A stretch of DNA of 64,000 nucleotides from Dromiciops gliroides (lineage: Eukaryota > Chordata > Mammalia > Microbiotheria > Microbiotheriidae): assembly GCF_019393635.1 (NCBI RefSeq), contig NC_057866.1:228540859-228604858 (forward strand), given 5' to 3'. The position numbers and the translations under genes were made by a program. This document shows positions 47,401-53,140 of this stretch, piece after piece (positions within the stretch are counted from its first letter, which is position 1; each line of letters begins with the position of its first letter). The notes under the pieces were generated by a model, which was not told the DNA's origin, ran no database searches, and was given only the letters and a program-made list of their open reading frames with translations.

Positions 47401-49414
47401 GTGCCTGTCACATAGTAAATGCTTAATGTTTATTGACTAACTGGAAAAAATAAAAGATGAAACCCAAAAAAGGAGTTTGTGGTCAGGAATAAAAGTTATT
47501 TCCTGTAGCAATCTGTAAGCCATTTTCCAATGAGTCCAGTCACTCTTTCAAGTCAGTTTTTTATCTTTGAACTCCTCAATGCCCGGGTCATCCATGGTAC
47601 CTATGGGCATGTATGCAAACTTAATTGGTTATGCTTTAACAAACAGGACTCTAAAAGAAAGGCTTTTTAAATTCACCACCTGTGTGTGTGTGTGTGTGTG
47701 TGTTTACAACTTACCGAGAAGCAGAAGGAAAATAGACTATATCCTTTAACTGTCTATCCACACCTGTACTCACTAAGTGAACATGACCCATTTGCACTCA
47801 AGAATATTTCACATGTGGTTTTATTGGTGTCTCTATGTATATCAGCACCTCTTCTACCATCTACCAACTGGCCAAGGACCACCTGGCACACATACCCAAT
47901 GACTTTTCTTTCCTGAGTTACATAGACTCTATGTGCCAGAAGTGAGACCTGAATCCAGGCTCTCTATATCCCCTTTACTAGATTGGCATTGCAGATGAAT
48001 TTATAACAATGGCCCAACATGAAGCTTTTCGATGGAGTGGGGTTTGAGGAGTTTCAGAAAGTGCCAGTTCTGCTGGAAATGGGTAAGAGGAGCGTTTACC
48101 ATGAACATCACTGTTGCTGCAAGGATTGAATAAGTTTCCTCTATTACCGGCACATAAACATACATATACATATACATATACATGTATGTGTGTGTACACA
48201 CACACACATGTATATGTATGTAAGAAAACAAGCTTAAGTAACCCCCAAATATAAAAACTACATTTCACCATTATTGGTTTCCTTTGTGTTCCTATATATT
48301 TTATTTTATACATGTAAAAACATCCCGTGCAGTCCAAAAGTCCCACCAGACTGCCAAACAGGGCCCATGACCAGAGCGAACAGCATCCTCTGCATTGGAG
48401 AAGCACTTCAGCCACGCTGAAAATCGGGGCAGGGGCACCACACCATCAGTAGCAGATCAGTCGGACAGTAGGGAAGGGAAGGGGTGTCACTTTTGGTCAC
48501 TCCCTCTCCCCACCCCCATGGGGCTGGGATGTGGGTGGGGAAGACAAAACGGGTGAGAAGGAAGATTTTTTGCGAGCATCCTTCACTGGAGACTCCGGGT
48601 ACTGCCTCCCAGCTTCTCCAGCCTACGTGCCACGGCGGTACTTCTAACTAAGGGTGTTTAAGAGACACAGGCTCGGAGTATCACGGAAGGGACCCATGAG
48701 CTCAACTGCACTCCCAACTCCTTCGTTTTCCATAGAGACATCGAGGCCCAGGGAGCCCTGCTTAATGCCACAAGGGTAAGATCCCAGGTCCTCTGCCTCC
48801 TAATCCACTGCAGGTGCCACCTGACCCTGCAGTGCCTCTCCATCCCCATCGCCGCTTCTGGAAGCGCCCAGGGCTCCTTCTTCCGCATCCCGCGCCACCG
48901 GCGCGGTCCCTGGGCGCCCCAGGTTCTTACCCTTCTCCTTGGTGAAGATGGAGATGAGTGGCACCCGGGGCCGGTCGCTGAAGACCTCCGCTTGCTGCAC
49001 CAGTGCCTCGCGCACGCTGTGGAAGTCACAGAGGACCACCACCAGGTACGGCCCCAGGTAGAAGCTGAAGATGGGGCCGTAGAGCCGGGCCATGTTCGCC
49101 AGGATCACCTGGGGGCTGGCCAGGCGGGGCTCCCGGGGCCTGGGGGCGCAGCGCGGCGGCGACGGCAGCGACGAGCTCCACCTCCTAAGCGCCGCGGGCA
49201 GCAGCACGAAGCCCAGGTTCCCCACCAGCGGCCAGGGCCGGGGGCCTGGGGGCACCCCGCGCTGGCGACCGAGCAGGAGCCCCCAGGTCAGCAGCAGCAG
49301 CGGCAGCAGCAGAGGCAGCAGAAGCAGCGCGCAGCTGAGCGGGTCCTGGAGCAGCCGCAGAGAGCCCGGGGAGCCCTTGGGGCCCGGGGCCTGGGCCCCC
49401 TCCGCCGCGGACAT
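20225..49414 (-). CDS. CYP2U1: Cytochrome P450 2U1, complete five-exon gene
   Basis: Microsomal haem monooxygenase; known members hydroxylate long-chain fatty acids such as arachidonate at omega and omega-1 positions, using electrons from P450 reductase. Joining 48931-49414, 30901-31536, 28099-28260, 23539-23706 and 20225-20403 (minus strand) gives 542 residues plus TGA, close to the roughly 544 of human CYP2U1. Visible in order: leucine-rich membrane anchor (about 26-49), proline hinge PPGPRP (55-60), C-helix WRQQR (172-176), I-helix AGTDTT (350-355), K-helix EVQR (407-410), PERF (462-465), haem loop FGIGKRVCMG (481-490) with ligand Cys488, and C-terminal SKR. Five exons instead of the usual nine of CYP2 genes is the known CYP2U1 structure. 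All introns are GT-AG and phase 1; their lengths are 17394, 2640, 4392 and 3135 bp. No stop or frameshift is seen. CYP2U1 is single-copy and deeply conserved in vertebrates; human defects cause spastic paraplegia 56. Confidence 0.97.
20854..20948 (-). mobile_element. Partial WSINE1/MAR-type SINE, antisense
   Basis: gacttgcccagggtcacaca ... tttgaactcaggttccactg ... ccacctagctgtccc; internally shortened. In intron 4. Confidence 0.85.
21020..21135 (-). mobile_element. RTE-type tail fragment, antisense
   Basis: gttttgtctgactcttcatg ... agatactggagtggtttgcc; SINE tail or RTE 3' end without the tRNA-like head. Confidence 0.65.
21220..21450 (-). repeat. Unassigned interspersed element, copy 1 of 4
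   Basis: ttagaaaaccacaaattaac ... tttttatttgtttggtaagc ... ccaattacattttaatcagg, reverse complement of the copies at 22.43, 36.64 and 38.8 kb. Possibly a hAT-type non-autonomous element; not named. Confidence 0.55.
21722..21957 (+). mobile_element. RTE-tailed marsupial SINE, full length
   Basis: tagctagatagtgcagtgga head, tgtgtgaccctgggcaagtc body, tttcctcatctgtaaaatga core-like part, then the tail aatatctttgccaagaaaac ... ggacacaactgaaaacgactg. Confidence 0.85.
21960..22430. other. Intron 4, no recognised feature
   Basis: No repeat or exon recognised. Confidence 0.4.
22430..22600 (+). repeat. Unassigned interspersed element, copy 2 of 4
   Basis: gaggtgtcaacg ... aaactgtaattgggaaatag ... 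ttgtggttttctaagtgcaa. Confidence 0.55.
22690..22800 (-). repeat. MIR-type SINE, antisense
   Basis: cagtgacttgcccagggtca ... cccagttcttcctgacattg ... tatccactcccggatgctac. Confidence 0.65.
23035..23285 (+). repeat. MIR-type SINE with 3' tail
   Basis: ggggcatctagatggcatga ... gtgtgactctgggcaagtca ... aaagccttaaagtactatat. Just upstream in coordinate of exon 4. Confidence 0.7.
23539..23706 (-). CDS. CYP2U1: CYP2U1 coding exon 4 (residues 428-483 plus 1 nt)
   Basis: 168 nt from acceptor tttttctag to donor ATTG|gtaagttc. Encodes [26 protein letters not shown], the PERF motif (462-465) and IPFGI, the first half of the haem loop. The haem signature is split between exons 4 and 5 inside Gly484. The upstream in-frame ATG codons in the intron are not part of the gene. 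Confidence 0.96.
24005..24860 (+). mobile_element. Old L1 3' region, interrupted by an L2-like end
   Basis: L1 blocks tttggaactatgcccaaaag, aagaattggacatcatgaga and, after the break, tttcagaaaaacctggtaag to the 3' terminus. An L2-like end lies at about 24262-24400 and about 90 bp of L1 is missing at the break. In intron 3. Confidence 0.75.
24262..24400 (+). mobile_element. L2 3' end between two L1 parts
   Basis: taaatctccccaatagaatg ... aaagggcaggacctgctttt ... gcatgcagtagatatgtaat. Confidence 0.6.
24918..25115 (-). repeat. MIR, antisense
   Basis: tttgcaaagtgctttacaaa ... gaggttaagtgatttgctcagggtcacacag (read as two adjacent blocks) ... cttaggctgcacttgaactc. Confidence 0.75.
25130..25475 (-). 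pseudogene. L1 ORF2 reverse-transcriptase fragment
   Basis: Antisense to the window: tatcatctgcaaaaaagag is the reverse of the FADD catalytic region, with the same order as the longer copy at 55.5-55.8 kb. No continuous frame. Confidence 0.75.
25592..26162 (+). mobile_element. Solo LTR candidate in intron 3
   Basis: Starts near tgtgagtgagattttcccc. TATA box gggtataaaaaccc at about 26020-26033 and AATAAA at 26109-26114, then a T-rich U5-like end to ttccttcgtca. TATA-to-poly(A) spacing near 85 bp fits an R region. Ends approximate. Confidence 0.55.
26178..26317 (-). mobile_element. WSINE1/MAR-type SINE, antisense
   Basis: ttggcagggcaatgagggtt ... gcaccacctagctgacccc. Confidence 0.92.
26333..26640 (-). 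mobile_element. L1 3' end, antisense, with perfect 12-bp TSD
   Basis: Poly(T), cataaaagtattttattatt, polypyrimidine block and acctcaaaaaatagagatag. Flanked by ggcaatagtttt at 26321-26332 and 26641-26652. 5'-truncated to about 308 bp. Confidence 0.93.
26936..27078 (+). mobile_element. WSINE1/MAR-type SINE with small deletion and 11-bp TSD
   Basis: cgggcagctaggtggcgcag joins directly to tggccctggattcagg: the segment between is missing. aacatactcat at 26925-26935 and 27079-27089. Confidence 0.93.
27090..28050 (+). mobile_element. L1 ORF2 3' part and 3' end, hosting a SINE
   Basis: Encodes a broken ORF2 C-terminus ([20 protein letters not shown], then [13 protein letters not shown]) and the 3' terminus. 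Flanks catactcat (26927-26935) and catacccat (about 28059-28067) may be its duplication. It ends about 40 bp before exon 3. Confidence 0.85.
27823..27960 (+). mobile_element. WSINE1/MAR-type SINE in L1
   Basis: gggggcggctaggtggcaca ... cccattgccctgccccccc. Confidence 0.92.
28099..28260 (-). CDS. CYP2U1: CYP2U1 coding exon 3 (residues 374-427 plus 1 nt)
   Basis: 162 nt between acceptor catacag and donor ACCA|gtaagt. Encodes the J/K region: [12 protein letters not shown], then [13 protein letters not shown] carrying the K-helix ExxR pair (Glu407, Arg410) that helps fix the haem fold, then [15 protein letters not shown]. There was no start codon to guide it, so the exon was found from family similarity and splice signals. 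Frame-preserving, phase 1 at both ends. Confidence 0.96.
28346..28612 (-). repeat. MIR, antisense, near full length
   Basis: gtatttattaaatacctact ... cttcattttacagttgaggaaactgag-like block ... gtaagtatttgaagccagat ... gccacctag. In intron 2. Confidence 0.75.
28660..29832. other. Intron 2, no assignable feature
   Basis: Includes a T/C-rich tract at 29390-29480. Otherwise no repeat recognised with confidence. Confidence 0.4.
29846..30151 (+). mobile_element. Long SINE: tRNA-like head plus 160-bp unique tail, 13-bp TSD
   Basis: Head atagctaggtggcacaatag and the usual body, then tail ccagggccatctctggtcat ... cacctcctgatgtcatggtc ... aaggacaaacaacaacaa. gaaggaagccaag at 29833-29845 and 30152-30164 proves that head and tail moved as one unit. 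Confidence 0.88.
30282..30455 (+). mobile_element. WSINE1/MAR-type SINE
   Basis: ggggggcagctagatggcaa ... cacttaacccccattgctcc and a long A-tail with GAA units. Flanks agacgactagaaagg and gaagactggaaagg resemble a duplication. Confidence 0.93.
30470..30625 (+). repeat. MIR
   Basis: ctatctgggaccagtcactt ... aataatatggtcggactagg ... gaccccttctaactctaaat. Confidence 0.65.
30640..30855 (+). mobile_element. L2 3' end
   Basis: aggaagccttctctaaaccc ... aattgtaagcttcttgaggt ... gcacatagtaggtgcttaat ... attgactgac, ending 46 bp before exon 2. Confidence 0.8.
30901..31536 (-). CDS. CYP2U1: CYP2U1 coding exon 2 (residues 162-373 plus 1 nt)
   Basis: This 636-nt exon corresponds to several fused exons of ordinary CYP2 genes. 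It starts after ttcccag with GC completing Gly162, then IVFAHYGP. It contains WRQQR (C-helix, haem propionate contact), the long [15 protein letters not shown] conserved block, substrate-recognition regions, and the I-helix with AGTDTT at 350-355, which supplies the acid/threonine pair for oxygen activation. It ends LNPEVQ plus G at the donor CAAG|gtactt. Its length is a multiple of three and both ends are phase 1. Confidence 0.97.
32249..33599. mobile_element. LTR-like element, copy 2, hosting an L1 end
   Basis: Insert in the MIR. Shares aatttaatatgggcc with copies 1 and 3, then a long pyrimidine-rich part and GC-rich part (tcgtgcataccacacccagg ... aaagcccacggggctttttt). An L1 3' fragment lies at 32474-32659. 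Orientation unknown. Confidence 0.5.
32474..32659 (+). mobile_element. L1 3' fragment with perfect 13-bp TSD
   Basis: aatttaatatggg at 32461-32473 and 32660-32672. Body: ttttctctcacaactagcta ... gttggaacacaaagttttaa. About 186 bp. Confidence 0.88.
33640..35125. other. Intron 1, AT-rich with TATA/CATA simple repeat
   Basis: 34230-34780 is rich in (TA), (CA), (TATAC) and ATATGT units. The rest has no assignable repeat. Confidence 0.5.
35130..35425 (+). repeat. MIR-type SINE, long
   Basis: cccagctaggcaacagagta ... tatgtgaccctgagcaagtc ... gcaaacctgaaagtgcttta. Confidence 0.7.
35615..35835 (+). repeat. MIR
   Basis: gaggcaacatggtacagtag ... cttatctgtaaaatggacat ... catgtaaaccccgattactg. Confidence 0.55.
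35840..36630. other. Intron 1, no assignable feature
   Basis: No repeat or exon recognised. Confidence 0.4.
36640..36790 (+). repeat. Unassigned interspersed element, copy 3 of 4
   Basis: accagatgaaaatgtaattg, ggaaatgtttaacaaaataa, ctgtgggtttccaagtcaat. Confidence 0.55.
36925..37150 (+). mobile_element. hAT-like (MER5/MER20-type) element
   Basis: cataacctggggtccacaga, aggtccatgaatttggatgg, gctaaaggggtccatgaagg. Confidence 0.6.
37560..38750 (-). mobile_element. Old L1, antisense, split by a SINE-like insert
   Basis: 37560-37640 (tgaggtgaagcctcattgtt) resumes at 37890 (gtgatttggagtattttttc) and continues through decayed ORF2 to 38750. More diverged than the copies at 41-43 and 53-56 kb. Confidence 0.65.
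37650..37878 (-). mobile_element. SINE with unusual tail, antisense
   Basis: Ends with the antisense tRNA-like head gctttatccactgtgctacctagctgcccc (two blocks), preceded by agggtgtccaaggaggacta ... tctgtggctccaagaagctg, which is unlike the other SINE tails here. Confidence 0.55.
38795..38975 (+). repeat. Unassigned interspersed element, copy 4 of 4
   Basis: gtagctctgaggtgccaatg, aaaatgtcattgggaaatgt, tatgtggttttctaagtcaa. The most complete 5' part of the four. Confidence 0.55.
38985..39420 (+). repeat. Ancient interspersed repeat, family not named
   Basis: G/A-rich, with gggacttggcaacagatgct, aagttcagtgtaggacattg and aggcagttggagatttaaga; the wording matches a widespread old mammalian repeat I cannot name with confidence. 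Not coding. Confidence 0.4.
39430..40299 (+). mobile_element. Solo LTR with internal direct repeats, hosting a SINE
   Basis: TATA box gggtataaatagag at 40137-40150, CCAAT-type attgg at 40113-40117, AGTAAA at 40216-40221 and an end near gcgcaaca (40299). Repeat units at 39592-39688, 39864-39966 and 40002-40035 share tgtttacacar and ctgattggt-type blocks. 5' border uncertain. Confidence 0.6.
39725..39864 (+). mobile_element. WSINE1/MAR-type SINE in the LTR, 10-bp TSD
   Basis: Starts ggggcagctaggtggcgcag and lacks the usual gtggataaag segment. agttatgtat at 39715-39724 and 39865-39874. Confidence 0.93.
40480..40720 (+). mobile_element. Two partial SINEs in tandem
   Basis: First: aaggtagaacagtggataga ... 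cctcatctgtaaaatgagctggagaaggaaatgg (two blocks). Second: aagaagacctgggttcaagt ... gaccctgggcaagtca. Confidence 0.7.
40860..41010 (+). mobile_element. L2 3' end, degraded
   Basis: gttttttgaggtcaggggtc ... ggcactcaaatatttgttgt. Confidence 0.5.
41165..43375 (-). mobile_element. L1, antisense, about 2 kb, ORF2 3' part and 3' end
   Basis: 3' terminus at 41165-41400, ORF2 C-terminus at 41400-42450 (reverse of the gatcc-accattctggaga block at 42120-42145) and upstream ORF2 to gcaagtagactcccaagtac at 43345. Many frame breaks. A younger L1 3' end is nested at 41773-42012. Confidence 0.88.
41773..42012 (-). mobile_element. Nested L1 3' end with 18-bp TSD
   Basis: agagctgctgtattttat (41755-41772) and agagctgctatattttat (42013-42030), one mismatch. 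Body contains the polypyrimidine block and a TATATG simple repeat at 41920-41998. Confidence 0.93.
43452..43613 (-). mobile_element. WSINE1/MAR-type SINE with duplicated 3' segment
   Basis: The gggggggtaactga piece occurs twice in tandem, before cttgcccagggtcacacagc. Ends at ccatttagccaccaccgcccc. Confidence 0.88.
43620..44555. other. Intron 1, AT-rich, no assignable feature
   Basis: Only a short (CA)n at 44330-44345 stands out. Confidence 0.4.
44560..44870 (+). mobile_element. L1 ORF2 fragment
   Basis: gaaagcagaaaactggggga ... attgattagagaaatacaaa ... cagattggctagaatgggaa; ends where a MIR begins. Confidence 0.75.
44870..45060 (+). repeat. MIR, 5'-truncated
   Basis: gacgagttcaaatctagcct, gaccctgggcaagtcactta, cacatagtaagcactagata. 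Abuts the L1 fragment without a gap. Confidence 0.7.
45270..45482 (-). mobile_element. RTE-tailed marsupial SINE, antisense
   Basis: cattcagtcatgtatgactt ... gatactggagtgttttgcca ... accgagccatctgagtgccc. Confidence 0.8.
45483..45530 (+). mobile_element. L2 3' terminus
   Basis: gcacatagtaggggcttaataaatgttagttgactgac read as the typical L2 end; the same terminus begins at 45241 (gtgcctggcaca) and is split by the SINE. Confidence 0.65.
45830..46450 (+). mobile_element. L1 3' end
   Basis: aaggacccacatgtacaaaa ... cccatcagttggggaatggc ... ctttacatgtaactggaaaa. A G-rich run ggggagggggagggggaggg occurs at about 46336-46355. Confidence 0.88.
46768..46914 (+). mobile_element. WSINE1/MAR-type SINE
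   Basis: gggggcggctaggtggtgca ... ccgttgccccgagggaaaaa. Flanks aagcaaagtggca and aagctaagcggca. Confidence 0.92.
46930..47660. other. Intron 1, mostly unassigned
   Basis: An L2 terminus lies at about 47398-47445 (gcctgtcacatagtaaatgc). The rest has no recognised feature. Confidence 0.4.
47682..47703. repeat. (TG)n microsatellite
   Basis: About eleven TG units. Confidence 0.9.
48155..48215. repeat. (ATAC)n/(TG)n/(CA)n compound microsatellite
   Basis: acatacatatacatatacat followed by tgtgtgtgtacacacacaca. Confidence 0.85.
48931..49414 (-). CDS. CYP2U1: CYP2U1 coding exon 1 (residues 1-161 plus 1 nt)
   Basis: Encodes the N-terminal anchor and the start of the catalytic domain. The ATG at 49414 is chosen because it gives a human-length N-terminus and has G at -3. 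The frame stays open 80 codons upstream to 49654, but that part is low-complexity and G-rich and resembles 5' UTR. The protein has a short Ala/Gly/Pro start, a leucine-rich membrane segment, then the hinge and PWPLVGN. The stretch [24 protein letters not shown] near the end is strongly CYP2U1-like (given here as a description: positions about 133-156). The donor is AAGG|gtaagaac at 48930, leaving phase 1. Base composition is very GC-rich compared with exons 2-5 because the exon lies in a CpG island. Confidence 0.96.
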
Positions 49415-49436
49415 GCCTGCGGGTTGTTCTCCTGAA

Positions 49437-49444
49437 TATTTATA
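49437..49444 (-). promoter_or_regulatory. TATA-like sequence just upstream of CYP2U1 ATG
   Basis: The minus strand reads gttataaatattc, a near-perfect TATA motif, but only 23 nt before the ATG. A TATA-directed start about 30 nt downstream would fall inside the coding sequence, so this is probably not the promoter of the full-length protein, or the main starts lie upstream. Confidence 0.25.
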
Positions 49445-49586
49445 ACCTCGGCCGCCCGCTCCCTCCCTCCCCCTCCTCCAGCACCTCCAGTTCCTCCTCC
49501 TCCTCTGCTGGTCATTCCTAGTAGCCGAGAGAAGGAAAGGAGGGAGGGAGAAGGGGAGGAGAGCCAGCTCTCGACCGAGCACTCTG

Positions 49587-49591
49587 ATTGG
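49587..49591 (-). promoter_or_regulatory. CCAAT box upstream of CYP2U1
   Basis: The plus strand reads ctgattggctgc, so the minus strand has agccaatcag, a good NF-Y/CCAAT context (CCAATCAG). It lies about 175 bp upstream of the ATG inside the CpG island, where NF-Y sites are common. Function is inferred. Confidence 0.5.
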
Positions 49592-50299
49592 CTGCTGCGG
49601 CTCTTCTTCTTCCCTTGTCCATTGTGACGCTACAGTCAAACATTGTGACACCAACAGAATGGGGTGAGGGGAGATCCACCCGCTGCACTCGCAGCCAGCG
49701 CTCTTTCCAGCTCAGTTACAGCCCTTGTCCTGGTCTGCTACCGGTGTCCTGGTCTCAACTCTCGCTCACACAAAACACCACCCCTCTGCTGCTCTCCCTG
49801 GGTCCCTGCTACCCTTCCTGGGTCTGGGCTGTAGGTCTGCAGGCTGACGCAGAGGCCTCGCTCCAACTCGCGTTCCGTTAAGTGGGAAGAAGGAGGCAGC
49901 CAGTTTGTATCTGAGACACTGGTAAATGTTTCCGAGAAGCCGGGCAAATGCCTTGATGGGGTGGGAGAGAGTGTGCAAAGAAAACCCTTTAAGAGCTCGT
50001 CTGCTAGCTATGCCGGTGGGCCTTTCCATCTGGCTAGGAGATCAAAATAAAAGTACTTGGGGAAGAGGATTGATCTTAGTGATCATCTCTTCCACTCCCC
50101 TCTGCCCAGATTCACAGTGATTGAAATCCGATTGAATCAAGGGTTTTCTGTCTCCAAGTCCTGTACACCAGGCTGCCCTCCTCATACATGTAGTAGGTGA
50201 CAGCGCTGGTAGGATTCTAGCCCACGGGCCCCGAATTCAAACCGCTCTACCGCATAAGTTCGATTTGCTGGAGGAAAAGTTACCAAGGTGAGGTGTGGG

Positions 50300-50580
50300 G
50301 GATGGGTTGACATATTGGGAGACCACAAAATTGGAAGAGACCTCGGAGGATGAATTGGACAACCAGCACACAACGTGAACTCATCTTCTAGGAATGTCCC
50401 AATAGGACATTCTCCTTTGGAGACTTCCAGTGAAAGGGAGCTTACCACCTCCTGAGGCAGTACATTCCATCCATGGACAGTTTCTTGCATCAAACGAAAA
50501 TTTACTTTTTTTGCAATTTCCCACCATTCATTGTTGATAGTTGTGCTCTCTTGAGACAAGCAGAGCCTGGACCTAATCTG
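50300..50580 (+). mobile_element. CR1/L3-like LINE fragment
   Basis: Contains accacctcctgaggcagtac, attccatccatggacagttt and the run-on form typical of L3 3' regions. Continues beyond the SINE at 50611-50750. Confidence 0.55.
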
Positions 50581-50610
50581 TCTTCCACCATGTGGTCTTC
50601 AAATATTTTA

Positions 50611-50750
50611 TTTTTGTGAGGAAATCGGGCTTAAGTGACCTTTTCAGGATCACAGAGCTAGTAAATATCAAATGTCTGCTGCTGGATTTGAACTCAGGTT
50701 CTCCTGACTCCAGGGCAGGTGCTCTATCCCCGGTGCCACCTAGCTTCCCC
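50611..50750 (-). mobile_element. WSINE1/MAR-type SINE, antisense, 14-bp TSD
   Basis: tttttgtgaggaaatcgggc ... ccggtgccacctagcttccc. cttcaaatatttta at 50597-50610, cttcaaatacttta at 50751-50764. Confidence 0.92.
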
Positions 50751-51004
50751 CTTCAAATACTTTAAAACAATTAAAATGGATTGCCCCATTCCCCACCCCT
50801 CCATCCCCCTCCTCCACCACCTTATCTTATCTTCTCCAGTAAATATCTTCAGTTAGTGCAACCAGTCCTTTAGTGGCATAGCCACTCATTTGAGTGCTGA
50901 TCTGGTCCAACCCAAGCCTAACAAAGACTCCCCAATACATCTGACTCAACAATTGGCCACCAGTGAGAGGGAACCCACTACCTCCCAAGGCAAGTCATCC
51001 CACT

Positions 51005-51240
51005 TTTGTTCATCATTGAGTTATTTTAGTTGTGTTCAACTCTCCATGACCCCATTTAGGTTTTGTTGTTGTTTTTGTTTTTTTTGGCAAAGATATTGGA
51101 GTGGTTTTGCCATTCCTTCTCCATCTCATTTTACAGATGAGGAAACTGAGGCAAACAGGGCTAAGTGACTTGCCCAAGTCACATAGCTAGTAAGTGTCTG
51201 AGGCCTCTTTCTAAGCCCTTTGCCACCTAACTGCCCTACT
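51005..51240 (-). mobile_element. RTE-tailed marsupial SINE, antisense
   Basis: gttgtgttcaactctccatg ... gatattggagtggttttgcc ... cagatgaggaaactgaggca ... gccacctaactgccct. Confidence 0.8.
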
Positions 51241-51640
51241 TTTGGACAGCTCCAAATGTCAGGAAGCTTTTCCTAACCCAAGCCTGAATTTGCATCTGCA
51301 ACTGCCACCCCAATGCTTCTAGGTTCTGCTCTTCGGGAATAAATAGAACATCCATCCAATCCATCTTCCACATGACAACCTTTCAAATATCCAAGAACTA
51401 TTATCACACCGTTTCTGAGTCCTCTCTTCAACTGATCCTCATGTATTGCCTGGAGGCCTTTGACCAACCTGGTTGCCTTCCTTCAAATACTCTTTCATTT
51501 ATCAGTGTTCTTTGTAAACTCTGGCACCCAGAACAGAACATGATGCTCTAGATGGGGTCTGAGCAGGGCAGCATCACCTCCTTAGTCCTAGAAGTTTCAC
51601 GTCTCTTAATGAAGTCTAAGATTTCAATTAGTGTTTAGGC
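51241..51640 (+). mobile_element. CR1/L3-like LINE fragment
   Basis: gacagctccaaatgtcagga, ccatcttccacatgacaacc, tcttcaactgatcctcatgt, gcacccagaacagaacatga, agatggggtctgagcagggc: the ordered blocks of an L3 3' region. Confidence 0.7.
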
Positions 51641-52560
51641 TGCCACTTCCCTGATCATTTTGACTCATCTTCTCCATCAAAGAAATTAGCATTCTTAGGA
51701 AACTGAGTCTCTGGTCTTGACATCACAGCACAACTGTACAATTCTTGGGTGAACCACCATGTCTGCACCAGTCATTCTTGCTTTCATCATGTCACTGATA
51801 TTCTACATCACATCCTGAATGTTTAAGTACAGAAGTGTAAGGGGAGAGACCACAGCAGCTTTCTGTCTCCAGTCATCTCATCATCCTTGTCATTCTCCAG
51901 ACACACAGTAGTTTGTTAAATACTCAGGTCTTGAACTGTGGCAGAAAGAAGTGGGCACAATATTCTAGATGAGGAAACCACTATGGAACCTGGAACCTTA
52001 AATATGCAATTTAATAACAATCAGATCCATAGAAGTTAACTCCATGGTAAAACTAAATTATATATTTAAAGTTATCAAATTTGGAAAGGAATTCAAATTA
52101 CATTCTTCAATTACTTTAACAAAAAGAATATAAGAGATGTCATGACAAGATCAATATGAAACCAAGGATGTTTCAAGGTTATAAAATATAGGTGTTTCAA
52201 TTGAAGATAAAGAGCTAGAAACAATATAAAAATCCAGCTTCCCAATCCCAGACATCTCAACACCTAAAGAATTTATGAAAGAGGAGAAAGACTCCAAGTC
52301 ATCCTTGGATTAACTTTACACTTTTCCCACATCAAGTCCGTCTGCTCAAATGGACACATGGATCTAGCTAGGCCTTTCTAAGACTATCTCCTTTTCTCCT
52401 CAGAATCTTCCTACTGGGTATAGGTCATTTAATCCTTTCTTTTCCCTCTGCTGGTAGCTAAGCAGCCAAAAGCTTTCCTGTATCCACATTAAACGCCTCC
52501 TCTTGTAACCCCAGTTTACTTCCTCTTTTTTCCCCTCCTTCCTGTTTTTGCTCTCCTTTT
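51641..52560. other. 5' flank, no assignable feature
   Basis: No gene or clear repeat. Confidence 0.4.
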
Positions 52561-53140
52561 TAAAATTTTATTTTTAATTTATAGAATAAAATCATTGTTT
52601 CTATAATGGCACAATAAAAAGATGATTGTACATGAAACTGCAACTCTAATATGTACAACTTGCCATTCCTTTCAAATATACAACAAAATTATGGTGTAAA
52701 TTTCTTTTCTTTCCTCCATCCTCACCCCACCCTTCCAAAGTTGTATCCATTAGACACAAATAGGTCTCTGTGTGTCATATCACATATGTGTATATAATAT
52801 ACATGTATGTATATATATATGTAAAATATTTTGTGCATGCTTCTATTTATCAGTTAGCTACTCTGACCAATACAATGGCCCAATACCAAAGGACCTATGA
52901 TGAAGAATATGACCTACTTCCAGGGAGAATTGATGATCTCAGTGCTGACTGAAGCATCTTTTTTCACTTTCTTTTTTAAACAACATGGATAATATGGAAA
53001 TGTTTTGCATGATTTCACATATACAATTGATCTCTTATTCATTAACTTCTCAATGTGTGTGAGGGAGGTGGAAGGGAGAGGGTGAAAATTTAGAACTCAA
53101 GATTTTTTTTTTTTAAAGGATGTTAAAGAAGAAATTTTAG
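52560..53140. mobile_element. Two opposing L1 3' ends, degraded
   Basis: 52560-52845 resembles an antisense L1 3' UTR; 52870-53140 is a sense one (ggcccaataccaaaggacct ... aatatggaaatgttttgcat). Confidence 0.55.

Larger units (their letters stand above)
48860..49600 (-). promoter_or_regulatory. CYP2U1: CpG-island promoter region of CYP2U1
   Basis: An abrupt GC- and CpG-rich block around exon 1 in otherwise AT-rich DNA. The minus strand upstream of the ATG carries a GC box (ccgccc on plus at 49452-49457), long G-runs at 49460-49510, an inverted CCAAT at 49587-49591 and a TGACG CRE-like half site at 49625-49629. This is the usual layout of a CpG-island promoter of a broadly expressed gene. The transcription start cannot be fixed from sequence alone. 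Confidence 0.75.

Noticed and set aside
48213..48415. Open frame of 145 codons at 47978-48415 (minus)
   Set aside because: It runs through a TG/TA microsatellite and has no similarity; it is a chance frame in intron 1.
48800..48930. Extension of CYP2U1 exon 1 past its donor
   Set aside because: The frame continues beyond KEKG, but the GTAAG donor and the match to the start of exon 2 show that this is intron.
48992..49445. Plus-strand open frames of 117-147 codons over CYP2U1 exon 1
   Set aside because: They are antisense shadows of a GC-rich exon, with R/G/Q/S-rich low-complexity translations and no family similarity.
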